Positions 39,272 through 45,453 of a DNA stretch of 45,453 nt are shown here, in pieces. This DNA comes from a virus: positions 1 to 45,453 of IMG/VR virus record IMGVR_UViG_3300003321_000606, one strand, 5' to 3'. Numbering within the stretch: position 1 is the first letter of the stretch; each line of letters begins with the position of its first letter. A program made the translations under genes and the position numbers. The notes below the pieces were generated by a model. That model made no database searches, was not told the DNA's origin, and saw nothing but the letters and a program-made list of their open reading frames with translations.

Positions 39272-39483
39272 CAGATAAATCCTTCATCCTGAAAGAAGGA
39301 AAGAATGTCTCTGAGGTGTCCAAGTTGTAATCGTCCATCCTTGAACTCGTCAGCCAATTCATAAAAACTATCAGGTCCCTCGATCATTACTCCACAGTCA
39401 TCAGGGACAGCACCGAAACTGTCATGGAAAGCTATTCCATTCTTGAGTTTTTGAACAGCTTTAAGTTGTGTTGTAGTAATCAT
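39271..39483 (-). CDS. Hypothetical acidic protein, 70 aa
   Basis: It begins MITTTQLKAVQKLKNGIAFH and has DDCGVMIEGPDSFYELADEF. It is acidic and alpha/beta-like, coupled to both the nuclease (ATGA) and the ATPase (TGATG). No function recognised; a small partner of the recombination genes is conceivable. Confidence 0.65.
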   Translation of the reverse strand: MITTTQLKAVQKLKNGIAFHDSFGAVPDDCGVMIEGPDSFYELADEFKDGRLQLGHLRDILSFFQDEGFI

Positions 39484-40376
39484 CTTGCCTCCAACGGGTC
39501 CCAGCGTTTTTCGCGTTTTACAAAATCAGCTTTCAAAAAGTTCTCTCGAACCGCAGGGGATTTGCTGCAAACCTCACGGAACGGACAGCCGCCATAGTTA
39601 TTACAAGCGGAGCGATTGCGGGGGAAATAATTTTCCTTCGTTGCTTGACGAGCGCGATGAATTATCTGCATCGTGTCGTCATACCACTCGTTCAGTGAGC
39701 CTTCATCACGGAACGCAAATCCACGCTCGAAACGTGTGAAGCCCACTGCGATCTGCGCCGCGTCGATCATAACTCCCTTGATCGGCAGCCCGAAGATAGC
39801 TTTACCTGCAAACGTATACATGGACATTTGAGTGTCCATTTCGTATTGCTTGAAGTAATAGCTGGAGATTGTGCCCGCCGTAGTTTTCTGATCTTGAATA
39901 TACGGATCGTGAGCATATTCGACAACGCGGTCCAAGTGACCTGCGAAAACTATTCCATCGTCCACAGGAAGCTGGAAACTGTGCTCGACTGCGGCCTGTC
40001 CATTGGATAAAATTTTGGTTGGGCAGGGATCATCGCGGAAATGCTCGAAATACCACACGATTGTGCGAATGAGGTTCTCGCGGGTTTTGGTGTTGTGATC
40101 ACTGATCCACGGCGCATCATCAATCCAAGTGGAGATTAATGCCTCGCGGACCACAGCAATCATTGCCTGATCGTGGTCCATACCTGCCGCGCGATACTTG
40201 TGAAAATGCTCAAGCGCGCTGGCATAGACCCCGCCGAAGAACAAATGAGTGTTAATGCCTCGGCCGGTCCAACCGAGAAGCATGGTGTATTCGTATTTCT
40301 TCAGGCATTCCTCGGCTAGTTTGATTGAGGTTTGATCCCAACCGAACTGAACATTGTTCTCGTCGAAGGATTTCAC
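39480..40376 (-). CDS. PD-(D/E)XK exonuclease, Cas4/RecB-like, with Fe-S cysteines
   Basis: The 298-residue protein starts at GTG 40376 (GTGA overlap). The nuclease core has GHLDRVV (D149) and QDQKTT (D162, K164), preceded by ASALEHFHK. Cys24 plus C258, C264 and C270 (ACNNYGGCPFREVC) give the four-cysteine iron-sulfur staple of Cas4 and AddB nucleases. It would make 3' or 5' single strands for recombination with the Sak4-like ATPase. Confidence 0.85.
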   Translation of the reverse strand: MKSFDENNVQFGWDQTSIKLAEECLKKYEYTMLLGWTGRGINTHLFFGGVYASALEHFHKYRAAGMDHDQAMIAVVREALISTWIDDAPWISDHNTKTRENLIRTIVWYFEHFRDDPCPTKILSNGQAAVEHSFQLPVDDGIVFAGHLDRVVEYAHDPYIQDQKTTAGTISSYYFKQYEMDTQMSMYTFAGKAIFGLPIKGVMIDAAQIAVGFTRFERGFAFRDEGSLNEWYDDTMQIIHRARQATKENYFPRNRSACNNYGGCPFREVCSKSPAVRENFLKADFVKREKRWDPLEAR

Positions 40377-40570
40377 AGCTTAAATCCAAACACAGGACGC
40401 AGCTGTTCACGGCGAAGTGCAGCTAATGCACGAATTTCACTGATACTTGTATCACGACGAGCTTTTCGCTCACGTTCCAGTTCTTGATTAACTTGGATAA
40501 AGGCCAGTTCAAGTTCTTCGCGTGAAAGCTCTGACAGGGGAATTCCCATCCAATAAGCTATAGTTTTCAT
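40373..40570 (-). CDS. Small hypothetical protein, 65 aa
   Basis: The ATG at 40570 follows AGGAGTCGAA, the shared early motif. It is a helical, strongly charged protein (ELELAFIQVNQELERERKAR). The function is not recognised. It is coupled to the nuclease gene by GTGA. Confidence 0.65.
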   Translation of the reverse strand: MKTIAYWMGIPLSELSREELELAFIQVNQELERERKARRDTSISEIRALAALRREQLRPVFGFKL

Positions 40571-40578
40571 TTCGACTC

Positions 40579-40776
40579 CTAGAGATTGATATTCATTTTC
40601 TCAGCAAGCGACGCAATTGTTTTTTGCTTCTCCGTTTTCGGTTTGGTGCTACCCGCTTTCGCGTTACCAGCATTGAAAGCATGACGCGACTTCCGCATCT
40701 CAGTTATGATTGCGGTTATGTCATCGTCAGTTAGTTTTAGCGGGTCGCGGGCGAAGAGCTCAGCTAGATCACTCAT
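40579..40776 (-). CDS. Conserved small phage protein, 65 aa
   Basis: The start overlaps the upstream TGA. MSDLAELFARDPLKLTDDDI and IITEMRKSRHAFNAG match a common phage family ('DPLKLTDEDI..IV..MR..R..F..G', from memory) of unknown function. The C-terminus EKMNINL resembles the KLEINL-type ends seen in three other early proteins. Confidence 0.75.
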   Translation of the reverse strand: MSDLAELFARDPLKLTDDDITAIITEMRKSRHAFNAGNAKAGSTKPKTEKQKTIASLAEKMNINL

Positions 40777-40865
40777 CTATCTTTCCTAAGCAAAACTGGA
40801 AGGATACCTAAAGGTATTCCAATCAAAAATCCAACAATGAATAATAATAGCTGATGATCCGTCAT
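40773..40865 (-). CDS. Single-pass membrane microprotein, 30 aa
   Basis: The ATG at 40865 overlaps the upstream TGA, with GTGGAG upstream. The frame MTDHQLLLFIVGFLIGIPLG, then ILPVLLRKDR, gives one hydrophobic helix with a basic end. Its stop overlaps the next ATG. Same size and coupling as the 1976-2068 gene. Confidence 0.5.
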   Translation of the reverse strand: MTDHQLLLFIVGFLIGIPLGILPVLLRKDR

Positions 40866-41050
40866 ATCTTAATCTCCACCTCAGCATCAATTTCTGCGCC
40901 TTGTTGCTCAATCTGTCCAATGAACGCATGAACAACTCGACGAATGATTGTGGCCGCGCCTATATCTGGGTATAATTCCTGCAGTCTTGCATAGTCCCCA
41001 CGCTGCAAATTCAGTGTGTGCTTTTGAAGATCGACTTCAGCTTTTTTCAT
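40862..41050 (-). CDS. Ribbon-helix-helix-like small protein, 62 aa
   Basis: HTLNLQRGDYARLQELYPDI followed by GAATIIRRVVHAFI has the strand-helix-helix plan of small RHH-type DNA-binding proteins, common in phage early regions. If correct it could bind an operator as a dimer, and it is a candidate for the palindromes in this genome. That link is conjecture. Confidence 0.6.
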   Translation of the reverse strand: MKKAEVDLQKHTLNLQRGDYARLQELYPDIGAATIIRRVVHAFIGQIEQQGAEIDAEVEIKI

Positions 41051-41252
41051 TTACGGTTTCCTTTGGCTGCTTAATAATCCATAAGTCGATCCCATTGAGC
41101 GGAGAAATTACAAACGCAAGACACTCGAACATTTCTTGCTCTTTTCGGAGCGGGTAAAGCTTTTGCCGCAAACGCTCAGCATCGTTGGTTTCAACAACGA
41201 CACCGAGTTCGCTGTGGTAGGCAGCGTAGAGAAGTTCGACAAGATCACTCAC
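41037..41252 (-). CDS. Conserved small phage protein, 71 aa
   Basis: The GTG at 41252 overlaps the HIRAN gene end. It contains ELGVVVETNDAERLRQKLYP and LRKEQEMFECLAFVISP, a pattern seen in phage proteins described as hypothetical. It ends overlapping the next start by 14 bases. Confidence 0.65.
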   Translation of the reverse strand: MSDLVELLYAAYHSELGVVVETNDAERLRQKLYPLRKEQEMFECLAFVISPLNGIDLWIIKQPKETVNEKS

Positions 41253-41583
41253 CTGTTATCCATACCCTCGGCGGTTCCTGGAAATTGTCGTCGGAGATTA
41301 AAAGGATAGGCTTAATTGTATTCTCGAACCCAATGATCTTTATATTCAGCTTTTCATCTCGCTCCAGCGCTACGAACACTGCGTAGTTGTTCTCGCGAGC
41401 AAGATAGCCAAGGTGAACGTGAGTTGGCTGGTGGATTACTTTAACTGCGTGGCTGTCGTAATCGTTATCGGGCTCCGCTTCAAGAAAAAGCTGATTGCCG
41501 TCGTCGGGCGTCAGGCTTTTGACGATTTCCTTAGCCTCGGCTCCACGAAATGTAACGCCGACAAGAGGAGAAAAAATTTCCAT
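41245..41583 (-). CDS. HIRAN-domain protein, 112 aa
   Basis: The ATG at 41583 follows TAAGGAGTCGATCA. VGVTFRGAEAKEIVKSLTPD and LEAEPDNDYDSHAVKVI, then HLGYLAREN, form the HIRAN signature. HIRAN domains bind 3' ends of single-stranded DNA in fork-remodelling helicases (HLTF family). As a stand-alone phage protein it may mark damaged or stalled forks. It heads the recombination gene group. Confidence 0.82.
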   Translation of the reverse strand: MEIFSPLVGVTFRGAEAKEIVKSLTPDDGNQLFLEAEPDNDYDSHAVKVIHQPTHVHLGYLARENNYAVFVALERDEKLNIKIIGFENTIKPILLISDDNFQEPPRVWITGE

Positions 41584-41901
41584 TGATCGACTCCTTAAAT
41601 GTTAGGCTCCAAACAGCAGCCGCCCGACCTGAGATAAACCTGACAAACTTGGTTCTCAATTACATCTCTGCAACTGTCAGTCTTAGTGGCGGATTTTCAA
41701 CAAACTTTGCTCTTTAGGACTTTGAAGGTTCAAAATCTGAACTTATTATCATTCAACTTTTGAGCTTCTTAAGCGTTGCCGACTAGGCTTGAGTGGGCAG
41801 GGATCGAACCTGCTCGCTCCGGCTCAGGATGCCGGTGCTCTCCCAATGAGCTACCATTTGTGTTCATCATTCTCTCACTTCGCTGCCGAAGCCATAATCT
41901 C
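41584..41901. other. Intergenic region holding a tRNA-like element
   Basis: About 320 bases between the 42444-41902 gene and the HIRAN gene. It contains the tRNA-like sequence (41789-41860). The remainder (41598-41788) is AT-rich and shows no convincing gene or hairpin. Confidence 0.6.
41789..41860 (-). tRNA. tRNA-like element, anticodon CCT (Arg) by position, degenerate acceptor stem
   Basis: The D arm is GCTC-ATTGGGA-GAGC, the anticodon arm CCGGC-ATCCTGA-GCCGG (anticodon CCT) and the T arm GCAGG-TTCGATC-CCTGC; all three pair fully. The acceptor 5' strand CAAATGG pairs with the 3' strand CCACTCA in only four of seven positions. A34-35-36 assignment gives CCT, but positions 32 (A) and 37 (G) are unusual. 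No CCA is encoded. It may be a decayed tRNA or a tRNA mimic. Confidence 0.55.
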
Positions 41902-42444
41902 CTACTCGATTGTAACCGTTGCATTCTTCAGCGAAAGCTGACCATCAAGCTGACCAAGGGTATCCTCGATTGCCTCCAGCTCAGTGCTAAGCGCTGTCTC
42001 GTCAATGTTGACGATAATATCAGTGGGTTTAGTGTCAGCTGTGATAGCGGTTGCGGATACCATAGCAGAGCCCTGCTGCTGTGCTTTGGAGCGCACGTTA
42101 TTCAGCTGTGTGCGAAGGTTAGTTAAGAACCCTCGTTGATTGGGCGCAATGTCACGACGCCAAGTGAGCCACTCAGAAATTGTGCGGGACGTCCCGTTGA
42201 TTGTAACTGTCGTCTCGTCATTGACTTTCTGAATACCACGGCGCAGGGCGATGACTCGCTGCTCCAGATCATTGATTGCTTGGCGCTCTTGAACGATGAA
42301 CTTCTCAGACCCGCCGCTCTTTTCGAGGGGATCGCGAACACCATCCTGGCGCGCAAGATAAGGAAAAATAGAAGCTCGCTTAGACTCCAATCGCTTGCCA
42401 ATCGTTTTGATTTCAGCGAGAGCCTCGGTGATTGTAATTCCCAT
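41902..42444 (-). CDS. Hypothetical helical phage protein, 180 aa
   Basis: The ATG at 42444 follows AAAGGATAAAAG. It begins MGITITEALAEIKTIGKRLE, then FPYLARQDGVRDPLEKSGGS and ERQAINDLEQRVIALRRGIQ; the plan is a long coiled-coil-like protein. I recall similar phage proteins of unknown function ('ITEALAEIKTI.KRI..K'). A structural or DNA-binding role cannot be assigned. Confidence 0.75.
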   Translation of the reverse strand: MGITITEALAEIKTIGKRLESKRASIFPYLARQDGVRDPLEKSGGSEKFIVQERQAINDLEQRVIALRRGIQKVNDETTVTINGTSRTISEWLTWRRDIAPNQRGFLTNLRTQLNNVRSKAQQQGSAMVSATAITADTKPTDIIVNIDETALSTELEAIEDTLGQLDGQLSLKNATVTIE

Positions 42445-42550
42445 AAACTTTTATCCTTTAAGAAGATGTGGGAGGACGAAAGAGTAACAGGGTTGAAACC
42501 ACTTTCGCCCTCCCTACCAGCCGCCGGAGTCGAAACCAACAGCTGGCAAC

Positions 42551-42587
42551 TGGGGCGCAAACACAAGCCATGAATATCTGCGCCCCA
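42551..42587. other. Stem-loop between two early genes
   Basis: TGGGGCGCA (42551-42559) pairs with TGCGCCCCA (42579-42587) around a 19-base loop. A run of six A follows on the plus strand; on the minus (transcribed) strand the T-run precedes the hairpin, so it is not a standard terminator for these genes. Confidence 0.45.
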
Positions 42588-42593
42588 AAAAAG

Positions 42594-43091
42594 TTAAACG
42601 CTAACTCCGCCAAGCGCCTCGGCAAGCTGATCAGCCTGCTTGTTTTTGGCATCAACGTTCTTCTTCGCAGCCTTAACAACCTCATCGAGAGCAGCGATGC
42701 GCTCGACCTCGGCCGTAACCTTGTCGTCCCACTCTTCGTCAGTCATGCCCTCAGGCGCGACAGTGAGCTTGCGGCCATCGTTGGCAAGGTGAGCCTTGAG
42801 CAGATCGCGGGCAATCTTGACCGCCTCACGCTCGACAGGATCAAGCTTGCGGGCGCGGCTAACGCCACCAGCAGTGAATACATAGCTGTTGTCCACACCA
42901 GAAACGTAGTCGAAAATTTCCTGATCAGGATTTCCGGCCTCCTGCATTTCCTTGATCTTGGCACGAGTGTTATTGCCAATGTTCTCGGCACGAGTCTGGT
43001 TAAGGACGCGGGCCTCGATTGCGGAGATAGTATGACCCTCAGTGTAGGGCTCGGAGATTTCAAATTCCAGTCCGTTAATCGTCTTGTTCAC
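42594..43091 (-). CDS. Hypothetical early protein, 165 aa
   Basis: The GTG at 43091 follows GAAAGGAAAC. It starts MNKTINGLEFEISEPYTEGH, contains VLNQTRAENIGNNTRAKIKE and DPVEREAVKIARDLLKAHL, and has an alternately charged Ala/Lys-rich C-terminus. It resembles the 5726-6250 product in plan and may be a distant paralogue. Palindrome C lies upstream of its start. Confidence 0.7.
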   Translation of the reverse strand: MNKTINGLEFEISEPYTEGHTISAIEARVLNQTRAENIGNNTRAKIKEMQEAGNPDQEIFDYVSGVDNSYVFTAGGVSRARKLDPVEREAVKIARDLLKAHLANDGRKLTVAPEGMTDEEWDDKVTAEVERIAALDEVVKAAKKNVDAKNKQADQLAEALGGVSV

Positions 43092-43175
43092 TTTGAGTTT
43101 CCTTTCAAATGCGGCGTGACGCCATTAATCACGATACCGATTTACATGGGTGATGCAAGCGGGAAATGCAGCAAT

Positions 43176-43210
43176 GATATGGTTGTATGTCAATGACATA
43201 GAGCCATATC
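43176..43210. promoter_or_regulatory. Palindromic element, copy C
   Basis: GATATGG-TTG-TATGTCA-A-TGACATA-GAG-CCATATC. Compared with copy B, one outer-arm base pair has changed on both sides (G-C to A-T), keeping the pairing. The minus-strand stop codon of the helicase lies inside it. It sits before the 43091 start. Confidence 0.65.
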
Positions 43211-44653
43211 ACGCTCTTTCACCATGCTTACAAAATCCTCAGATCGAATGTAGGTCAATGTTTCTTTAGCTCGAGTTATAATAACGTAACGTAGGTTCGG
43301 CTCTTGATCTTCGTGGCCGATCAGATCTTGATCAAGAAAGAAAACGTGATCGAACTCAAGACCTTTAGCTTTGTGTCCAGTCATTAGTTTTAATGGCGAG
43401 TGCATCTGGACAAGGTGCTGAGCGTAGGCGAGCGCGTCGCCGAGCGTAGAACCCTGGTTCGCGAAAATTCTCATGCACTCCGCTCGATCTTCAATTGAAC
43501 TGTGAGCGCGATGCTTGTTTTTAGTTTTCTGCTCTTCTTCCCACAGATCAATTTTATCCAGCACATCGGCAACAGATAAATCACTTTGGCCGAACTTCCG
43601 CATTATCTTTGTAATAGAGCTTACAACATCTTTGCCATGCAATTCAACTGGGCGGCCGTTCATTAAGAGTTTGATTGCAAGCGCAAACAATGGAGCATTA
43701 TTGCGACAGATGATTGTCGCGGACTCGGGCAGATCGCTGGAAGTCCATGAGGTAAAGTAGTTGACTGAACCTTCCTTGGCCCAATCAGGCCAGCGCATGG
43801 TTGGGGCTCGAAAATGAGCGTGGCGGACCACATTCTGCGGACAGCGGAAAGAGATTGATAAAGTCATTTCCTTCATGGAAAATTCCTCACGAAGCATTTT
43901 CATACTTTCTTCATGCGCTCCGCGAAAGCCATAGATAGCCTGGTTTGGATCGCCGACCGCGATAATTCTCTTCTTAACCATCTTACGTAGAGTTGCATGG
44001 TTGAGTGCGGATAGGTCCTGGGCCTCGTCGATTAATACCAGCGGATAACGCGGAAATGCTCCATGAAATACCGTTGGCATGAGGATTTGATCGTTGTAAT
44101 CACATAAACCCTCGAATGCTTGCTTCAGTGAAATCAGTGTCGCGCTGCGGACAAGGCCGATTTCCAGATCGGAAAGCTTCTGCTCGATATGGGTAAAAAA
44201 GAACTCGTCATCCATAAGGCGCTTTGCGCGCTCATATTTGCCAGTTGGGACGTAGCCACAAGTTTTGCCGAAGTCGATGACGCGCATCAGCTCAACAAAG
44301 TTCTCGTAAGCTATGGTTCTCTCGTTGTGTGGAAGTTCGTTGATAAGCTCACGAAGAATATCGTAGGTTTTACTCGTTTCAATTCGCAACCTTCTTCCAG
44401 TGGCCTCGCTCCATGTTCGGTGGCCGAGAGAGTTCAATGTCATTGCTTTGCAATTTGAGGGTAGTCGCGCTTGCATTTCATCTGCGATGCGCTTGTTGAA
44501 TGCGAGGCATAGCATAGAAGTGTCGGGGAGCGCATTGGCAATCAGCACTAATGTTGTGGTTTTGGCTGCGCCAGCTAGTGCAGATAGCAGGATGTTCTCG
44601 TCAGTTGAACGAGCAGCCTCGACTATCACCTGTTGTTCTTCGGTTGGAGTCAT
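43190..44653 (-). CDS. UvrD/PcrA-type superfamily 1 helicase
   Basis: The 487-residue protein starts at ATG 44653, overlapping the upstream stop (ATGA). Motif I is LAGAAKTTT (about 26-34), motif II LIDEAQD (about 207-213), motif III GDPNQAIYGFRGA, and the C-terminal motifs include SISFRCP, MTGHKAKGLEFDHV and VIITRAKETL. It is likely a 3'-5' DNA helicase for replication or recombination. The final codons and stop (MALCH*) are encoded within palindrome C. Confidence 0.9.
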   Translation of the reverse strand: MTPTEEQQVIVEAARSTDENILLSALAGAAKTTTLVLIANALPDTSMLCLAFNKRIADEMQARLPSNCKAMTLNSLGHRTWSEATGRRLRIETSKTYDILRELINELPHNERTIAYENFVELMRVIDFGKTCGYVPTGKYERAKRLMDDEFFFTHIEQKLSDLEIGLVRSATLISLKQAFEGLCDYNDQILMPTVFHGAFPRYPLVLIDEAQDLSALNHATLRKMVKKRIIAVGDPNQAIYGFRGAHEESMKMLREEFSMKEMTLSISFRCPQNVVRHAHFRAPTMRWPDWAKEGSVNYFTSWTSSDLPESATIICRNNAPLFALAIKLLMNGRPVELHGKDVVSSITKIMRKFGQSDLSVADVLDKIDLWEEEQKTKNKHRAHSSIEDRAECMRIFANQGSTLGDALAYAQHLVQMHSPLKLMTGHKAKGLEFDHVFFLDQDLIGHEDQEPNLRYVIITRAKETLTYIRSEDFVSMVKERDMALCH

Positions 44654-44784
44654 TGCATTTTCTTTCGCCTTTTGAATTTCTGGAATGCGGCCCACTCGCG
44701 CTCGAAATCCTCGTCGGTCCAATCAGGACACAGCTTGCGAGCTACATCGCGCCATTCGTCCTTGTCAAACTCGGTGAGCCGCAC
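44650..44784 (-). CDS. Small hypothetical protein, 44 aa
   Basis: I chose the GTG at 44784, just after the upstream TAA, with AAGGAGGGGG as ribosome binding site; a longer frame would overlap the previous gene by 100 bases. The protein is charged and helical (EFDKDEWRDVARKLCPDW), with a basic end (KFKRRKKMQ). The TGA overlaps the helicase ATG. Confidence 0.55.
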   Translation of the reverse strand: MRLTEFDKDEWRDVARKLCPDWTDEDFEREWAAFQKFKRRKKMQ

Positions 44785-44785
44785 C

Positions 44786-44983
44786 TTACCCCCTCCTTTC
44801 CTGAGCAGTGCAGGCTCGTAAGGCGGCGGCGGACGAAAGCGCATCGTCGCCGTCGTCCCTGAATGGCTTTGCGAGCGGCGAACCACAGGCAGCTGCCAGC
44901 CCAGAGGCCATAAAGTTGAAGCGCGCGAGGCCGATCATCGTCTCGGCAAGCTGTTCGAGCAGTGTGGCTTGTGGTGTGGTCAT
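44786..44983 (-). CDS. Hypothetical Ala-rich protein, 65 aa
   Basis: The ATG at 44983 overlaps the upstream TGA (ATGA). It begins MTTPQATLLEQLAETMIGLA and has an Ala-rich second half (DALSSAAALRACTAQ). GC-rich DNA makes open frames common here, so support is mainly the overlaps and the ribosome binding site it provides to the next gene. Confidence 0.5.
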   Translation of the reverse strand: MTTPQATLLEQLAETMIGLARFNFMASGLAAACGSPLAKPFRDDGDDALSSAAALRACTAQERRG

Positions 44984-45225
44984 GGCTTGAAGGCCCGAAA
45001 ATGCATTGACATGTCTCGCTGATCCGACCACCGCTCGACCGTCAGCTTAGGCGCATCTTCGACCTGGTCGCGATGGACGACGATTTTGCCCCCGGCAGCG
45101 TAGATCAAGACCGCTGCAGCTTTCTCGGCCTCTTGTGCCCGCCGCATCCAGTATTGAGCCATACTCGTCATATGATCGGCGTGACTCTTTTCGATTTCCA
45201 GTTCGTCAACGAGCGATCGGCTCAC
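44980..45225 (-). CDS. Hypothetical phage protein, 81 aa
   Basis: The GTG at 45225 overlaps the upstream TGA (GTGA). It starts MSRSLVDELEIEKSHADHMT, then EAEKAAAVLIYAAGGKIVVH and KLTVERWSDQ; the 'AAVLI.AAGG.I.V' part is a recurrent theme in small phage proteins. No function is known. Confidence 0.6.
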   Translation of the reverse strand: MSRSLVDELEIEKSHADHMTSMAQYWMRRAQEAEKAAAVLIYAAGGKIVVHRDQVEDAPKLTVERWSDQRDMSMHFRAFKP

Positions 45226-45341
45226 CGTCCCTCCTCCTTCTCATCTGTATGTTGACGGCTGGGGTTGGGCGTTACGGCTTCGCCGCCGCCCTTCGCGCAC
45301 CAAACTCTGCGGCCTCCTCGACCAGCGCCAATATCGCTCAT
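45222..45341 (-). CDS. Small hypothetical protein, 39 aa
   Basis: The ATG at 45341 overlaps the TGA of the connector-like gene, and its own TGA overlaps the next GTG. It is Gly/Arg-rich (MSDIGAGRGGRRVWCAKGGG) and ends KEEGR, the codons of which form the GGAGGAGGGA ribosome binding site. Overlaps at both ends support it; composition alone would not. Confidence 0.4.
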   Translation of the reverse strand: MSDIGAGRGGRRVWCAKGGGEAVTPNPSRQHTDEKEEGR

Positions 45342-45453
45342 GATAGCCGCATCCTCCGGTAGGGACGCCACAGCGCAGTCACGGCGGCGGGCGGCTCGCC
45401 CTGACCTCCGGTGTCAAGGTGTCTCTGAAGGCGCTCCATGCCTGACAGCAAAG
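45338..45453 (-). CDS. Head-tail connector-like protein, C-terminal part (continues from 1-396)
   Basis: The frame of the gene starting at 396 continues across the circular junction and stops with TGA at 45340-45338. It ends EPPAAVTALWRPYRRMRLS, the C-terminal motif of the connector family. The last 23 bases of the window repeat its beginning, so real continuation starts at 45430. Confidence 0.55.
   Translation of the reverse strand, partial: LLSGMERLQRHLDTGGQGEPPAAVTALWRPYRRMRLS
45431..45453. repeat. Terminal direct repeat, right copy
   Basis: Identical to 1-23. Removing one copy gives a circle of 45,430 bases with an unbroken reading frame at the join. Confidence 0.9.

Noticed and set aside
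41789-41860. Phage attachment site in a tRNA
   Set aside because: No integrase or excisionase gene is visible, so integration at this tRNA-like sequence is unsupported.
1-45453. T7-like single-subunit RNA polymerase to explain the TATGGCT elements
   Set aside because: No protein of suitable size or with the polymerase motifs is present outside the DNA polymerase.

Overview
The window is a complete, circularly closing genome of a tailed phage. The first and last 23 bases are identical (1-23 = 45431-45453), and a reading frame crosses the junction without interruption, as expected for a circular assembly opened at an arbitrary point. No integrase, repressor, reverse transcriptase or single-subunit RNA polymerase is recognisable, so it looks like a virulent podovirus that uses host RNA polymerase. 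Its capsid genes (portal, Bbp19-like protein, major capsid, Bbp16-like cement protein) recall Bordetella phage BPP-1 and Burkholderia BcepC6B. Its internal virion proteins and tail-fibre N-terminus are T7-like. An alphaproteobacterial host, perhaps a sphingomonad, is inferred from a sphingomonad-type head-tail connector-like protein and from GANTC sites repeated at ribosome binding sites.

Layout. 6599-30829, plus strand: late genes, in the order terminase small subunit, two exported fibre-like proteins, two small proteins, terminase large subunit, portal, Bbp19-like protein, scaffold, major capsid, cement, tail tube/nozzle proteins, three large internal virion proteins, tail fibre and lysis genes (GH19 endolysin, holin-like protein, lipoprotein). 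6250 leftwards through position 1 and on from 45453 to 30826, minus strand: early and replication genes. Most of these are small and translationally coupled through ATGA/GTGA overlaps. The recognisable ones are a UvrD-like helicase, HIRAN protein, Cas4-like nuclease, Sak4-like ATPase, probable ssDNA-binding protein, ParB-methyltransferase fusion, UDG-exonuclease, family A DNA polymerase and a primase/helicase-like ATPase. The two transcription blocks diverge from 5204-6598, which is rich in control signals, and converge at 30826-30829, where the two stop codons share one TTAA.

How the parts fit. The minus-strand genes supply replication, recombination and modification; the plus-strand genes supply the virion and lysis. 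The most striking feature is the DNA polymerase. A UDG-plus-exonuclease protein carries exonuclease motifs I and II, while motif III (YNGLD) sits at the start of a separate polymerase protein. Three small genes lie between them, so one active site appears to be built from two polypeptides.

Non-coding structure is also unusual. Three 33-35 bp imperfect palindromes (5539, 26494, 43176) and at least six half-sites with the core TATGGCT lie in gene gaps. Eight early genes share the ribosome-binding motif (A)GGAGTCGA. There is a 17-bp dyad over a -35 box, tandem leader hairpins before the terminase genes, and a tRNA-like element with a damaged acceptor stem. A GC-rich segment (about 44650 through the junction to about 1100) contains a displaced head-tail connector-like gene.
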